DNA of 64,000 nt from Myxococcales bacterium (lineage in GTDB: Bacteria > Myxococcota_A > Polyangia > Polyangiales > Polyangiaceae), in the NCBI GenBank assembly GCA_004193285.1, contig SECP01000035.1:1-64000 (forward strand), given 5' to 3'. This document shows positions 39,161-48,199 of this stretch, in pieces. Numbering within the stretch: position 1 is the stretch's first letter; each line of letters begins with the position of its first letter. Both the position numbers and the translations under genes were made by a program. The notes beneath the pieces were generated by a model. That model was not told where the DNA came from. It did not search any database and saw only the letters and a program-made list of their open reading frames with translations.

Positions 39161-39433
39161 GTGCCACCCGGCGATTTCGATGTGGAAGTGCTCTACTTCG
39201 CGGCGCTGCGCGACCTTTCGGGGGTGAGCGGCGAGCGCGTCACTCTCGAGACACCAGCCGAAGGAGCGCTGAGCGTTGCCGCCCTCCTCAGCGCGCTGGA
39301 GGCTCGCCACGAGCGGCTGCGCGGGCGGCTCCAGGCCGTGCGGGTGGCCGTCAACGAAGAGTTCACGGAGCTTTCCACGGAGCTTCGCGGCGGCGAGGTC
39401 GTGGCCCTGATCCCACCGGTGTCGGGCGGCTGA
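39161..39433 (+). CDS. moaD: Molybdopterin synthase sulfur carrier subunit (MoaD/ThiS fold)
   Basis: A 90-residue ubiquitin-like protein from GTG 39161 (upstream in-frame sequence is not MoaD-like). Key features are VEVLYFAALRDLSGV at the N-terminus, VAVNEEF in the middle and the C-terminal VALIPPVSGG, whose terminal Gly-Gly is thiocarboxylated to deliver sulfur to molybdopterin. No other molybdenum cofactor gene is in the window. The stop overlaps the next start by one base (TGATG), so it is coupled to the RNase HII-like gene. Confidence 0.85.
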   Translation: MPPGDFDVEVLYFAALRDLSGVSGERVTLETPAEGALSVAALLSALEARHERLRGRLQAVRVAVNEEFTELSTELRGGEVVALIPPVSGG

Positions 39434-40365
39434 TGAGCGCATTTCACATCGGCGCGGACGAGAACGGCTTGGGGTCCAGGCTGGGCCCCATGATCGTGAC
39501 GGCCGTGCTCGCGGAGACGGACGAGGCCGGCGAGCGTTTCCTCTCCCGCAAGCTTCCCAAGCGCCTACGCGAGGATCTGGACGACTCCAAGCGGCTGATG
39601 TCGCACACCAACGTAGGCATCGGCGAAGCTTGGGCGCGCGCTCTCACCGAGCAGCGCGCCGGGACACCGTCGGAGCTGTTCGAGATGCTCTCGCTCGAGG
39701 GGTCGGCCAAGCTGCGCGAGCCATGCCCGAAGAGCGCTCACGCCCAGTGCTGGACCAGCGACGGCGAGGCGTTCTCCGCGAGCGAAGAGCAGCTCGCTCG
39801 AGCGCTCGGGCACGTGCAAACCCTGGCCGCCAAGGGGGTGCGGGTGCTGGAGGTGCGGAGCAGCGTCGTTTGCACCCAGCAGCTGAACGAGAATCGGCGT
39901 CGCGGCATCAACCGCTTCGTGAGCGATCTGCACGCCATGGAGCGGCTGATCCTCAGGCTGCAAGCGCGCGCCGCTTCGCCCGTGCACGCGGTGTGCGGCA
40001 AAGTGGGGGGCATCGGCGAGTATGCCAAGTTCTTCGGGCCGCTCGGCGGCTGGCTCCACGCCACCATCGTCGAGGGCCAAGCCGAGAGCGCCTACCAATT
40101 TCCCACGCTGGGCCGCATCCGTTTCGTGCGGGACGCAGACGCGCACGCGCCGCTCGTCATGCTGGCGTCCCTCGTCGGCAAGTACGTACGCGAGCTGTTC
40201 ATGCAGCGCATCGCCAGCCACTACCCGGCTCCGGCCGAGTCGCCGCGGCCGAGCGGCTACCACGACCCCGTCACCGCCGCGTTCGTGGAGCGGACCGCGC
40301 TTTTACGCAAGAAGCGCCGCATGCCGAGCTCTTGCTTCGAGCGTGACGGGGCGGACGCTCCGTGA
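39433..40365 (+). CDS. Divergent RNase HII-like protein
   Basis: A 310-residue protein that aligns by eye with RNase HII. The N-terminal GADENGLGSRLGP (D9, E10) matches the DEAGRG-x3-GP active-site loop; DDSKRLM (51-56) matches the DSKKL segment; RDADAHAPLVMLASLVGKYVRE (233-254) matches the metal-binding D and AAASILAKVTRD helix; and SGYHDPVTAAF matches the C-terminal KGYPT-x-x-H. The third catalytic Asp (in IDGN) seems lost: the equivalent place reads VCGKVGG (187-193). It also has a 60-residue insertion around 70-130. RNase HII cuts RNA/DNA hybrids; activity here is uncertain. It overlaps both neighbours, moaD and a MATE gene. Confidence 0.65.
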   Translation: MSAFHIGADENGLGSRLGPMIVTAVLAETDEAGERFLSRKLPKRLREDLDDSKRLMSHTNVGIGEAWARALTEQRAGTPSELFEMLSLEGSAKLREPCPKSAHAQCWTSDGEAFSASEEQLARALGHVQTLAAKGVRVLEVRSSVVCTQQLNENRRRGINRFVSDLHAMERLILRLQARAASPVHAVCGKVGGIGEYAKFFGPLGGWLHATIVEGQAESAYQFPTLGRIRFVRDADAHAPLVMLASLVGKYVRELFMQRIASHYPAPAESPRPSGYHDPVTAAFVERTALLRKKRRMPSSCFERDGADAP

Positions 40366-41810
40366 GCGAGGCGTCCCCGCAAGATCGCCGCACTCAGCGC
40401 ATTTTGCACGGCTCCTTGCCGCTCGAGGTGCTTCGCTTCGGCGCGCCGCTAGCGCTGGGCATGGGCCTACAAACCACCTTCAACTTGGTGGATGCCTACA
40501 TCATCGCGCGGTTACCGCCGGACGTCTCCGGGCCCGCGCTCGGCGCCATCGGCATCTGCGATCAGCTAGCCGCGCTCGGCACCATCGTGAGCTACGGCAT
40601 CAGCGTCGCGGCCGCGAGCTTGGTGAGCCGCGCCTGGGGCGCTGGCGATGCGAGCGACGCTCGCCGCATCGCCTGGCAGTCCAGCTTGCTGGTGCTGGGG
40701 CTTGGCCTCGTGCTGGCGCTGGTCGGTGGCCTCGGCGCCCGCGCCCTGCTGGAAGGTGTCATCGGCGTGAAGGGCCAGGTCGTGGAGCGCGGCGCCGACT
40801 ACCTGACCGTGGTCATGGGCGGCGGGGTCACGATGTTCCTCATGCTGCACTGCGCTAGCCTGTTGCGCGCGGTGGGGAGCTCGAAGACGCCGATGGCGCT
40901 GCTCGTGCTCGGCAACGTGCTCAACTTTTTGTTCGCGGTGCTCTTCGTCTACGGCCCCGGGGACGCCCCGGGTTTCCTGTCGTGGGGACCGCCGCTCGCG
41001 CGCGCTCTGGGCATTCCTCGCCTGGAGCTGTTCGGCGCGGGCGTGGCGACCCTGCTCGCGCGCGCGGTCATCCTGCTGCCGCTCCTTTTTTTCGCGGCGA
41101 AGCGCCTCGGATTTTTGCGGGTTCGGCCGGCGCTTTCGCCAGACAAGCCTGCGCTCGTAGAGCTGCTCAGGCTCGCGTGGCCTTCCAGCGCGGAGCTGGT
41201 GGTGCGGATGTGCGCGATGCTGCTCACCCACGCGCTCGTCGCTCGTGCCTTCACGACCGCCACGGACCAGAGCGCGACCACCGCTCTGGGCATCGTCTTC
41301 CGCTTCGAGACGATGGCGCTCTTCATCAGCATCGGTTGGGGTAGCGCGGTCCAAACCTTCGTCGGACAAAACCTGGGCGCCCACGCCGTACGGCGCGCCA
41401 AGCACAGTGGCTACTGGGCCGCGCTATACAACCTCGTGATGATGGCCCTGCTAGCGCTCGCCTATGTCGCGTTCGCTACGCCCATCGTGAGCTTCTTCGA
41501 CGCAGCACCGCAGGTGCTCGGAATCGCGCGCAGCTACTTGTCCTGGGTGGCCCCGAGCTACGTGGCCCTCGGCGTCGGTATCGTGCTCGGCTCGGTCATG
41601 CAAGGGGCCGGGGCTCCTCAGCGCGCGCTGATTTTGGACGCCAGCGTGGTCGTGTTCGTGCAGGTACCGGCAAGCCTGCTGGTGCTGCTGTCGCCGGCTC
41701 CGCAGCTCACCCAGGTTTGGCTCGTGGTCGGGCTGAGCTATGTGGCGCTCGCGGTGACACTGCTAGCGAGCTACAAGCGCGGCCGCTTTTTACGAGCGGC
41801 GCTGGCCTAA
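40362..41810 (+). CDS. MATE family efflux transporter
   Basis: A 482-residue inner membrane protein with twelve predicted helices in two similar halves. Family marks are FGAPLALGMGLQTTFNLVDAYIIARL in the first helices, GAIGICDQLAALGTIVSYGISVAAASLVSRAWGAG after it, and the mirrored GIVFRFETMALFISIGWGSAVQTFVGQNLGA in the second half. MATE carriers export cationic drugs or metabolites by Na+ or H+ antiport; the substrate is unknown. GTG start overlaps the RNase HII-like stop by four bases. The 3' end overlaps the convergent mscS by 21 bases. Confidence 0.93.
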   Translation: MSEASPQDRRTQRILHGSLPLEVLRFGAPLALGMGLQTTFNLVDAYIIARLPPDVSGPALGAIGICDQLAALGTIVSYGISVAAASLVSRAWGAGDASDARRIAWQSSLLVLGLGLVLALVGGLGARALLEGVIGVKGQVVERGADYLTVVMGGGVTMFLMLHCASLLRAVGSSKTPMALLVLGNVLNFLFAVLFVYGPGDAPGFLSWGPPLARALGIPRLELFGAGVATLLARAVILLPLLFFAAKRLGFLRVRPALSPDKPALVELLRLAWPSSAELVVRMCAMLLTHALVARAFTTATDQSATTALGIVFRFETMALFISIGWGSAVQTFVGQNLGAHAVRRAKHSGYWAALYNLVMMALLALAYVAFATPIVSFFDAAPQVLGIARSYLSWVAPSYVALGVGIVLGSVMQGAGAPQRALILDASVVVFVQVPASLLVLLSPAPQLTQVWLVVGLSYVALAVTLLASYKRGRFLRAALA

Positions 41811-42701
41811 GCCGAGCGGCAGCGCTCCGTAGTCTGCCGTCGTCCCAGCGCTGGAAGCCCCGGCGCCCGCCAGCCGCACGTCCAGCTGCGGCAGCGCGAT
41901 CACGATGCCAGCTCGCTTGAACGCCCACCAAATCGCTTCGCGCAGCTCCGAGCTGGCGATGCGGTAGTGAAACGGCTCGTGCATCCAAGCCGAGGTCTCG
42001 TATTCGACACAAGAAGGGGCAAAGTTCAGGAGCAGCACGCGGGGCGCGTGGTTTCGGTCCCGCCAGGGAATGTCCGCGGCGGTTCTCTCCAAGACCTCGC
42101 GCACCAGCTTCAGGTCGGACTCGTAGGAAACGCCAACCACGACCTTCACGCGGTAGAGGTTGTCCTCCAGCGTGTAGTTTTTCACGTTGGACTGCACGAG
42201 CGTGGAGTTCGGGACGATGATGTCTTCGTCGTCGAGGGTCCGCACGATCGTCGCGCGGATGCTCATCTTCATCACCTTGACGATTTGCGTGCCAATCTCG
42301 AGGACGTCGCCCGGCTTGATGGTGCGCTCGATGAGCAGGATGATGCCGGACACGAAATTCTGGGCGATGTTTTGCATCGCGAAGCCGAAGCCCACCGCGA
42401 ACACCGCCCCCGCCGCGAACACGGCGCCGAGCTTGATGCCGGCGAGGTGGAGCGCGAGGGCCACGCCCACCAGGATGAATCCGTAGTGAATGAGCCGGTC
42501 CGCGACCCCGAGGTCCCCGCCCGCGGCCTGAATGTCACTGCGCCGAAGAGCCCGCCGTAGGCCCGCGCGGAGCACCCACGACAGCGCCAGCATGGCGACG
42601 AACGTGAGGAGCATGCTGCCCAAGGTGAACAGCGACACCGCCTTGTTGCCGATCTCGAACAGCTCCTCCCTCGCGACCGCTGGGAGCTCGATGGGCAACA
42701 T
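41790..42701 (-). CDS. mscS: Small-conductance mechanosensitive channel (MscS family)
   Basis: About 303 residues from ATG 42701. Three membrane helices (about 22-45, 65-85 and 88-110) precede the MscS beta domain. The pore helix has the Gly/Ala pattern FAAGAVFAVGFGFAMQNIAQNFVSGI, followed by LIERTIKPGDVLEIG and the VPNSTLVQSNVKNYT loop. MscS-type channels release solutes during osmotic downshock. An in-frame TTG at 42743 gives a longer, less likely N-terminus. It is divergent from sthA. Confidence 0.93.
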   Translation of the reverse strand: MLPIELPAVAREELFEIGNKAVSLFTLGSMLLTFVAMLALSWVLRAGLRRALRRSDIQAAGGDLGVADRLIHYGFILVGVALALHLAGIKLGAVFAAGAVFAVGFGFAMQNIAQNFVSGIILLIERTIKPGDVLEIGTQIVKVMKMSIRATIVRTLDDEDIIVPNSTLVQSNVKNYTLEDNLYRVKVVVGVSYESDLKLVREVLERTAADIPWRDRNHAPRVLLLNFAPSCVEYETSAWMHEPFHYRIASSELREAIWWAFKRAGIVIALPQLDVRLAGAGASSAGTTADYGALPLGLGQRRS

Positions 42702-42787
42702 TCCCGATCGATTATGCCGAAGCCGGCCGGCGAGGGTCCACAAGTTTGGCGGCCCCGGGCGCGGCGAGCCAGGCTAGGATTCGCCTA

Positions 42788-44206
42788 GTGTCAACCTCGG
42801 GTGCTCTCGAAAAGTTCGACTTGGTGGTGATCGGCGCTGGCCCCGCCGGCGAGAAGGCGGCGGCCCAAGCGGCGTACTACAAAAAGCGCGTCGCGGTGAT
42901 TGAGCGCGAGGCGGAGCCGGGCGGCGCGGCCGTGCATACCGGCACGCTACCGAGCAAGACCCTGCGGGAAACCGCCCTCTACTTGTCGGGCCACCGCGCG
43001 CGAGCGCTGTACGGCGTCGCGGTCGAGCTCGACGCGCAAGCCACCGTACCGCGCCTGATGTCACGCAAGAACGCGATCGCGGCCGCGGAGGCGCGGTCGT
43101 TTCGGCACAACTTCGAGCGCCACCACGTCACCTACTTTCAAGGCCGCGGTCAGTTCGTGGACGAGCACACGGTCATGATCACGTCCGCGAGCGACTCGCG
43201 CCGCATCCACGGCGACTTCATTCTCATCGCCACCGGCTCGAAGCCGCATCGCCCCGCTGACGTGGACTTCGCCGACGACTTCATCCACGACAGCGACGAG
43301 GTGCTGAACATCAACTCGCTCCCCAAGTCCCTCACGATTTTGGGCGGCGGCGTGATCGGCTGCGAGTACGCCAGCATGTTCGCCGCGCTCGGCGTGGCCG
43401 TCACACTGGTGGACGCTCGCTCGGAGATCCTGCCGTTTCTGGATCTGGAGCTCGTGGCGCGCCTGAAGTCGGCCATGATTGGCTCCGGCATCACCTTGCG
43501 GCAGGGCCAGCGTTGGGGCGCGGTCAAGCGCGTCTCCGGCGGCGTGGAGACGACGCTCGGGGACGGCAGCAAGATCGTGACCGAGCAGCTGCTATTCGCC
43601 GCGGGGCGCACGGGCGCTACCCAGGGCCTCGGTCTCGGCGGAGTCGGCGTGGAGCCGGATTCGCGCGGTTACCTGCAGGTAGACGCGCAATTTCGAACCA
43701 AAGTGCCGCACATTCTGGCCGCGGGCGACGTGATCGGCTTCCCCGCCCTCGCCTCCGTCTCCATGGAGCAGGGGCGCGTCGCGGTGTGCCATGCGTTCGG
43801 CTTCTCCTACAAGAAGGCGGTGGCGCAAACCATGCCGTACGGCATCTACACCATCCCCGAGTGTAGCTCCTTCGGGGAGACGGAAGAGACCTGCAAGGAG
43901 AAGCAGATCCCGTACGTCGCGGGCCGCGCGCTCTACGAACAGAACGCTCGCGGCAAGATAACCGGCGATCTGGACGGCATTACCAAGCTCATCGTCCACA
44001 AGGAGAGCCGTAAGATCATCGGCGTTCACGTCATCGGGGAGCGCGCCAGCGAGCTGGTCCACATCGGCCAAACTGCGATCCAGCTCGGCGGCACGGTGGA
44101 CCTGTTCATCGACATGGTCTTCAACTACCCAACCTTGTCGGACTCCTACAAGTACGCCGCTTACGACTGCCTTGCCGCGCTCTCCGCGAGCGCTCCCGCG
44201 CCCTGA
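42788..44206 (+). CDS. sthA: Soluble pyridine nucleotide transhydrogenase (Si-specific)
   Basis: A 472-residue flavoprotein of the pyridine nucleotide-disulfide reductase family from GTG 42788, with AGGA seven bases upstream. FAD binding: DLVVIGAGPAGEKAA and the later ILAAGDVIGFPALASVSMEQGR; NAD(P) binding: LTILGGGVIGCEYASMFAALG. The usual redox cysteine pair is missing: the active-site segment is GGAAVHTGTLPSKTLRE. This absence is typical of SthA, which swaps hydride between NADPH and NAD+ without a disulfide, although E. coli SthA keeps the first Cys. It is convergent with the kinase gene. Confidence 0.92.
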   Translation: MSTSGALEKFDLVVIGAGPAGEKAAAQAAYYKKRVAVIEREAEPGGAAVHTGTLPSKTLRETALYLSGHRARALYGVAVELDAQATVPRLMSRKNAIAAAEARSFRHNFERHHVTYFQGRGQFVDEHTVMITSASDSRRIHGDFILIATGSKPHRPADVDFADDFIHDSDEVLNINSLPKSLTILGGGVIGCEYASMFAALGVAVTLVDARSEILPFLDLELVARLKSAMIGSGITLRQGQRWGAVKRVSGGVETTLGDGSKIVTEQLLFAAGRTGATQGLGLGGVGVEPDSRGYLQVDAQFRTKVPHILAAGDVIGFPALASVSMEQGRVAVCHAFGFSYKKAVAQTMPYGIYTIPECSSFGETEETCKEKQIPYVAGRALYEQNARGKITGDLDGITKLIVHKESRKIIGVHVIGERASELVHIGQTAIQLGGTVDLFIDMVFNYPTLSDSYKYAAYDCLAALSASAPAP

Positions 44207-44222
44207 CCGCGCCGGCTTCGGC

Positions 44223-46286
44223 TCAGCCCCAGGCGGCCCAGCCGAGCAGCTCCGCGACGAGCAGGGCGGCCGCAGCCTCTTTGGCCCCCACCGCTCGCGA
44301 ATCGCGGCCGGGGCGGTAGTCGCACAGCCGCGCGAGCGCTTCGTCGATGTGAGGGCGCTCGCCCAAGAATGTCATCACGAACTGCAGCGAAGCGGGCGCG
44401 CTGCCACGTTCGCGCGGTAACCTGGCCGCCTCGTAGCGCGGACCGGGCACTATCAGCGCGCTACCCGCCGGCAGGAGCGTCCGCGGCTCACCCTTGGAGC
44501 GGAGGATCGTGCCCGCCATGAGCGGGCTCGCCAAATCCAAGTCGAGCGGGAACTCCACGCGCGTGGGGGCGGTGCCGCGGTAGAAAGTGACGAGGCCCTC
44601 GTCCCAAGTGGAGAGCGCGGCTACGCGGTCGCGACCCTGGTCACGGATGGCGCGGAAGACGTCCACCGCGCTCACCAGCTGCAAGCCAATCAGCGTGTCC
44701 CCCAACCTGCCGCCGAAGCGCTGCAGCGACCCGAGCGCGGTCTCCAGCTGCTCGCGCGAGAGCCGCCCGCGGCGCACCAAGTACTCGCCCAAGAGCTCCT
44801 CGCGGTCGGAGGAAGCGACGTGGAGCAGCCGACCTCCGTTCAGGTACAGCTCCTTGCGCACGGAGGCGCCCATGCTGCGCGCGCGCTCGACGAAGAGCGC
44901 GCCCGTCTCCCCTTTTTGACGCATGTGGGAGAGCACCTCCAGCATGGAGGTTTCACGCAGCAGGGCTTGGTAGTCCGGCACCCCCGGCTCGAAGATGCGG
45001 CTCGTCGTAGCGGTGGTGGACGGCAGCAAATGTCGAGCAAGCTCGACGATGTCGCGAATGGGGCGGAAGCCCTGGCCCAGCAGGGCGACCTCGTCGTCGG
45101 CTCCCAAGTCGCCGGTCGCGATCATCTCGATGAGCTTGGAGAACGGTACTTGCTCCAGCAGCTGCCCGTCCGTGCGCCGAATGCGCGAGCCCGCTTCGAC
45201 CGCAACCGAGTCGGGTCGCTGCACTACTACCGGCGACTGCGTCGGCCCGCGCACGGCCGGCATCGCTCCGCTGCTGCGCGTCCGCACCGCTTGCATGCGC
45301 TGCACGGAGTCGCGAATCTGCCCCTCGATCCGCTTGGCGAGCTCGCTGGAATCCTTGGCCCACACGACCCACTCGGCGAGCGTCTTCTTCAGCTGCTCGC
45401 GCGAAGGCTGCTCGAAGGGCGCGAGCGCGCGAGCGAACGCAGCGGCGTCGGGGTAGCGATCGTCAGGGTCGCGCGCCAGCCCGCACTCGCAAACCGCCAG
45501 CATGCCGGGCGGCAACATGCCAGCCACGCGCCGCAGCGGCTCGATGTTCACGTCGCGGATCGCGAGTAGGACCGCGAGCTGGCCGCTGCCGGGGAAGACT
45601 CGCTCCCCGATGAGCATCTCCGCGAATACGGCGGTGAGCGCGAACAGGTCCGCGCGGTGGTCGGAAGGCTCCCCCGCCACTTGCTCGGGCGAAAGGTAGC
45701 CGAACTTCCCCTTCAAGCCGCCCCCGCTTCCCTGCGGCGGCTTCATGCGGTGCTCGAAACGGGCGATGCCAAAGTCCCCGAGCTTCACCTCTCCGTCACT
45801 GGAGAGCAGGATATTCGAGGGCGTGACGTCGCGGTGCACGATGTGCAGCCCGTTGCCCTCGCTGTCGCGCGCGCCGTGCACGGCCGTAAGCGCCTCTGCG
45901 ACCTCCCTCGCGATGTGCGCGGCCAGCGCGGGCGGAAAGCGGCGCTGCTCGGACTCGGCGCGCCGCAGCAGCCGGTACAGGTCCACGCCGTCCACGTACT
46001 CCAGCGCCAGGTACGGCTCCTCGCCGACCATGCCCGCCCCGTATACGTCCACCACGTTGGGGTGCCGCACCGCGCGGTGCAGCTCTGCCTCGCGCTCTAG
46101 CGCGTCGAACTCGCCGCCCTCGCGCACCGACCGTAGCAGCCGCTTGACGACCAGGTGCGCTGCCGGCTGGGTGCCGATCTTGGGGCGCGCGAGGAACACC
46201 TCGGCGCTGCCCCCCACGGCGATTCGACGCTCGAGCACGAACGGCCCGAATGGCTGAGGGGCTTTGCCCTTGGTATCCTCCGGCAC
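44223..46286 (-). CDS. Serine/threonine protein kinase with DUF4388 C-terminal domain
   Basis: A 687-residue cytoplasmic protein from GTG. The kinase domain (about 12-290) is complete: VVKRL (K48), E67 region, HRDVTPSNILL with catalytic D153, GDFG at 170-173, and the DHRADLFALTAVFAEML helix. A linker follows; then a GYF-2-like segment (about 375-425) and a DUF4388 (PATAN-type) domain from about 440 to 600 (EVLSHMRQKGETGALFVER, LLGEYLVRRGRLSREQL). DUF4388 is frequent in Myxococcota signalling. No membrane helix. It is convergent with sthA, 16 bases apart. Confidence 0.94.
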   Translation of the reverse strand: MPEDTKGKAPQPFGPFVLERRIAVGGSAEVFLARPKIGTQPAAHLVVKRLLRSVREGGEFDALEREAELHRAVRHPNVVDVYGAGMVGEEPYLALEYVDGVDLYRLLRRAESEQRRFPPALAAHIAREVAEALTAVHGARDSEGNGLHIVHRDVTPSNILLSSDGEVKLGDFGIARFEHRMKPPQGSGGGLKGKFGYLSPEQVAGEPSDHRADLFALTAVFAEMLIGERVFPGSGQLAVLLAIRDVNIEPLRRVAGMLPPGMLAVCECGLARDPDDRYPDAAAFARALAPFEQPSREQLKKTLAEWVVWAKDSSELAKRIEGQIRDSVQRMQAVRTRSSGAMPAVRGPTQSPVVVQRPDSVAVEAGSRIRRTDGQLLEQVPFSKLIEMIATGDLGADDEVALLGQGFRPIRDIVELARHLLPSTTATTSRIFEPGVPDYQALLRETSMLEVLSHMRQKGETGALFVERARSMGASVRKELYLNGGRLLHVASSDREELLGEYLVRRGRLSREQLETALGSLQRFGGRLGDTLIGLQLVSAVDVFRAIRDQGRDRVAALSTWDEGLVTFYRGTAPTRVEFPLDLDLASPLMAGTILRSKGEPRTLLPAGSALIVPGPRYEAARLPRERGSAPASLQFVMTFLGERPHIDEALARLCDYRPGRDSRAVGAKEAAAALLVAELLGWAAWG

Positions 46287-46397
46287 GACACTCTCATTAT
46301 GCAGGCGAAAACACGCTTTCGTCGCGCCGAAACGCCGCGCCCTCGCTAAGCGCTAGTTTCGGGCGGAAAAACGCGCACGGCGCGCTATATAGCCCCC

Positions 46398-48065
46398 GTG
46401 AAAGGTCGAGCTTCCCTGCCGAGGCCTCGCGCACGCGGCGCGCGCCATAACGAGCGTCTTGGAATGTCGCCCGCAACGGGCGCTCTTGCCACGGCTCTCC
46501 TCGTCGCCGCCGTCGCTGGCACCGGCGTCACGGGCTGTAAGTGCGGTTCGGAGCCCAGCAGCGCCACCGCCAGCGCCGGCGCGCCCTCCCTCCGGCTGTA
46601 CGTGATGTCCAGCGTCGCCGGAGCCCTGGAGCCGTGCGGCTGCGTGAAAGACATGCTGGGCGGCGCGGACCATGCCGCGGCCTACATCGCGTCGCAAAGC
46701 GCCGCAGTACCGAACGCCCTCACGGTGGGCGCCGGCCCCATGCTGTTCCTCAACGCCCGCCCGGACCCAGCGCGAGACACCCAGGCCAGCTTCAAGGCGG
46801 ACGCGCTAGCCGACGCCTACAAGGCGCTCAAGCTCACCGCCTGGGCGCCCGGCGCCAACGACTGGCTCCTGGGGGACACGGCGCTCAGCGCGCTCGTCAG
46901 CCGCTCCGGGGCCACCCTGCTCGCCGCCAATCTTCCCGGAGCTCCGGTAGCGCCGACCAAGGTCGTAGAGGTATCCGGCATCAAGGTGGGCTTCTTGGGA
47001 GTCAGTCTCCCGCTCGTGAACGGCACCGCGCCCGCCTCCCTGAAGCCGGTGGACGTCGCGGCGGCCGCCAAGAGCGGCTTGGCCGAGCTGGAGGCCCGAG
47101 GCACGCAAGTTCAGGTGTTGCTCGCCGCCATGCCGCGCGGCGCCGCCCTCCGCCTCTTGGAGACGCAGCCCGGTTTCGAGGTCGCAGTGCTCGGCAAGCC
47201 CTTCGATGAAGGAGAAGCCAACGACCCACCGCAATCGCCGACCCTCGTCGGCAAGACCCTCGTCGTAGAGACGCCCAATCACCTCCAGGCCCTCGGCGTC
47301 GTGGACCTGTTCGTCCGCGGGCAATCGTTCGACTTCGCGGACGGCAGCGGCCTGGAGGCGACGGAACGCAAGCTCGAGATCGAGCGCCGCGTGCGCGAAA
47401 TCAACGCCCGCCTCGATCAGGGCGGCGCCCGGGCGGACCTCGCCGCGCTCGAGCAGGACAAGAAAAACCTCGAGGCGGAGCTGGCCAAGCTGCCAGACGC
47501 GAAGCCGCCGGCGCAGGGCAGCTACTTCCGCTTTCAAGCGGTAGAAGTCACCGAAAAACTCGGCTCGGACTCCAGCGTCTCCGGTCACATCGCCGCGTAT
47601 TACCAGCGGGTCAACGACCACAACAAAGTCGCCTTCAAAGACCTTGCCCCCGTGCCACCCGCCGCGGGCGAAGCCGGCTACGTCGGCCTCGAAGCGTGCA
47701 GCAAGTGCCACGAACAAGAACGAAAATTCTGGAACGGCACCCACCACGCCGCCGCGTACGCCACGCTCTCCAGCCAGCACAAGGAATTCAATCTGGACTG
47801 CGTCGGCTGTCACGTCACCGGTTACGGCAAGCCCGGCGGCAGCACCGTCACCCACGTGGAGAACCTGACCGCCGTGCAATGCGAGGTCTGCCACGGCCCC
47901 GGCTCCCGCCACGTCGCCAACACCAAAGACAAGGCCGCCATCAAAATGCCCTCGATGAGCTTCTGCGCCTCCGAGTGCCACCACCCGCCTCACGTTCACC
48001 CCGGCTGGAGCGTCGACGCCGCATGGCCCAAAATCATCGGCCCCGGCCACGGCATGCCCGGCTGA
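46398..48065 (+). CDS. Lipoprotein with phosphoesterase-like N-domain and multiheme cytochrome c554-like C-domain
   Basis: A 555-residue protein read from GTG 46398, or from ATG 46464, which gives a tighter signal peptide (LLVAAVAGTGVTGC lipobox). Residues about 65-330 have the SGALEPCGC-like motif (VAGALEPCGC) and the GANDWLLGD segment of a UshA/metallophosphatase-type fold family often fused to cytochromes. A helix rich in Glu/Lys (about 340-375) leads to a C-terminal heme domain with CSKCH (434-438), CVGCH (468-472), CEVCH (495-499) and an unusual C-x3-C-H (CASECH, 523-528). Several extra His could be axial ligands. Probably a periplasmic, lipid-anchored electron-transfer protein. TATATA at 46386-46391 may be a -10 element for a leaderless GTG. 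Confidence 0.8.
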   Translation: MKGRASLPRPRARGARHNERLGMSPATGALATALLVAAVAGTGVTGCKCGSEPSSATASAGAPSLRLYVMSSVAGALEPCGCVKDMLGGADHAAAYIASQSAAVPNALTVGAGPMLFLNARPDPARDTQASFKADALADAYKALKLTAWAPGANDWLLGDTALSALVSRSGATLLAANLPGAPVAPTKVVEVSGIKVGFLGVSLPLVNGTAPASLKPVDVAAAAKSGLAELEARGTQVQVLLAAMPRGAALRLLETQPGFEVAVLGKPFDEGEANDPPQSPTLVGKTLVVETPNHLQALGVVDLFVRGQSFDFADGSGLEATERKLEIERRVREINARLDQGGARADLAALEQDKKNLEAELAKLPDAKPPAQGSYFRFQAVEVTEKLGSDSSVSGHIAAYYQRVNDHNKVAFKDLAPVPPAAGEAGYVGLEACSKCHEQERKFWNGTHHAAAYATLSSQHKEFNLDCVGCHVTGYGKPGGSTVTHVENLTAVQCEVCHGPGSRHVANTKDKAAIKMPSMSFCASECHHPPHVHPGWSVDAAWPKIIGPGHGMPG

Positions 48066-48066
48066 C

Positions 48067-48131
48067 GTCTCCGCGCGTCTCCGTCCGTCTCCGTCCGCCT
48101 CCGCCCGCGCGTCTCCGTCCGTCTCCGCGCG
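48067..48131. repeat. Imperfect 10-bp tandem repeat (GTCTCCGTCC type)
   Basis: About six copies of a 10-bp unit, GTCTCCGTCC with variants ending GCGC, follow directly after the cytochrome gene stop; one four-base insertion interrupts the phase. The 363-bp stretch 48066-48428 has no gene. A 6-bp stem with a two-base loop (GCACGG-CT-CCGTGC, 48134-48147) lies just behind and could help end transcription. Confidence 0.7.
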
Positions 48132-48199
48132 CCGCACGGCTCCGTGCAGGCGCCGGCGATCTCTGCCGAATCAATCTCCGTCTCGATTCCGCAGACATG

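Noticed and set aside
41384..41400. Copy of the array core (CACGCCGTACGGCGCG) inside the MATE gene
   Set aside because: Only 16 bases match, in normal coding sequence, without the rest of the 45-bp unit; probably chance.
43832..43845. 14-bp palindrome ATGCCGTACGGCAT in sthA
   Set aside because: It encodes the conserved MPYGI segment of the enzyme; codon choice explains it.
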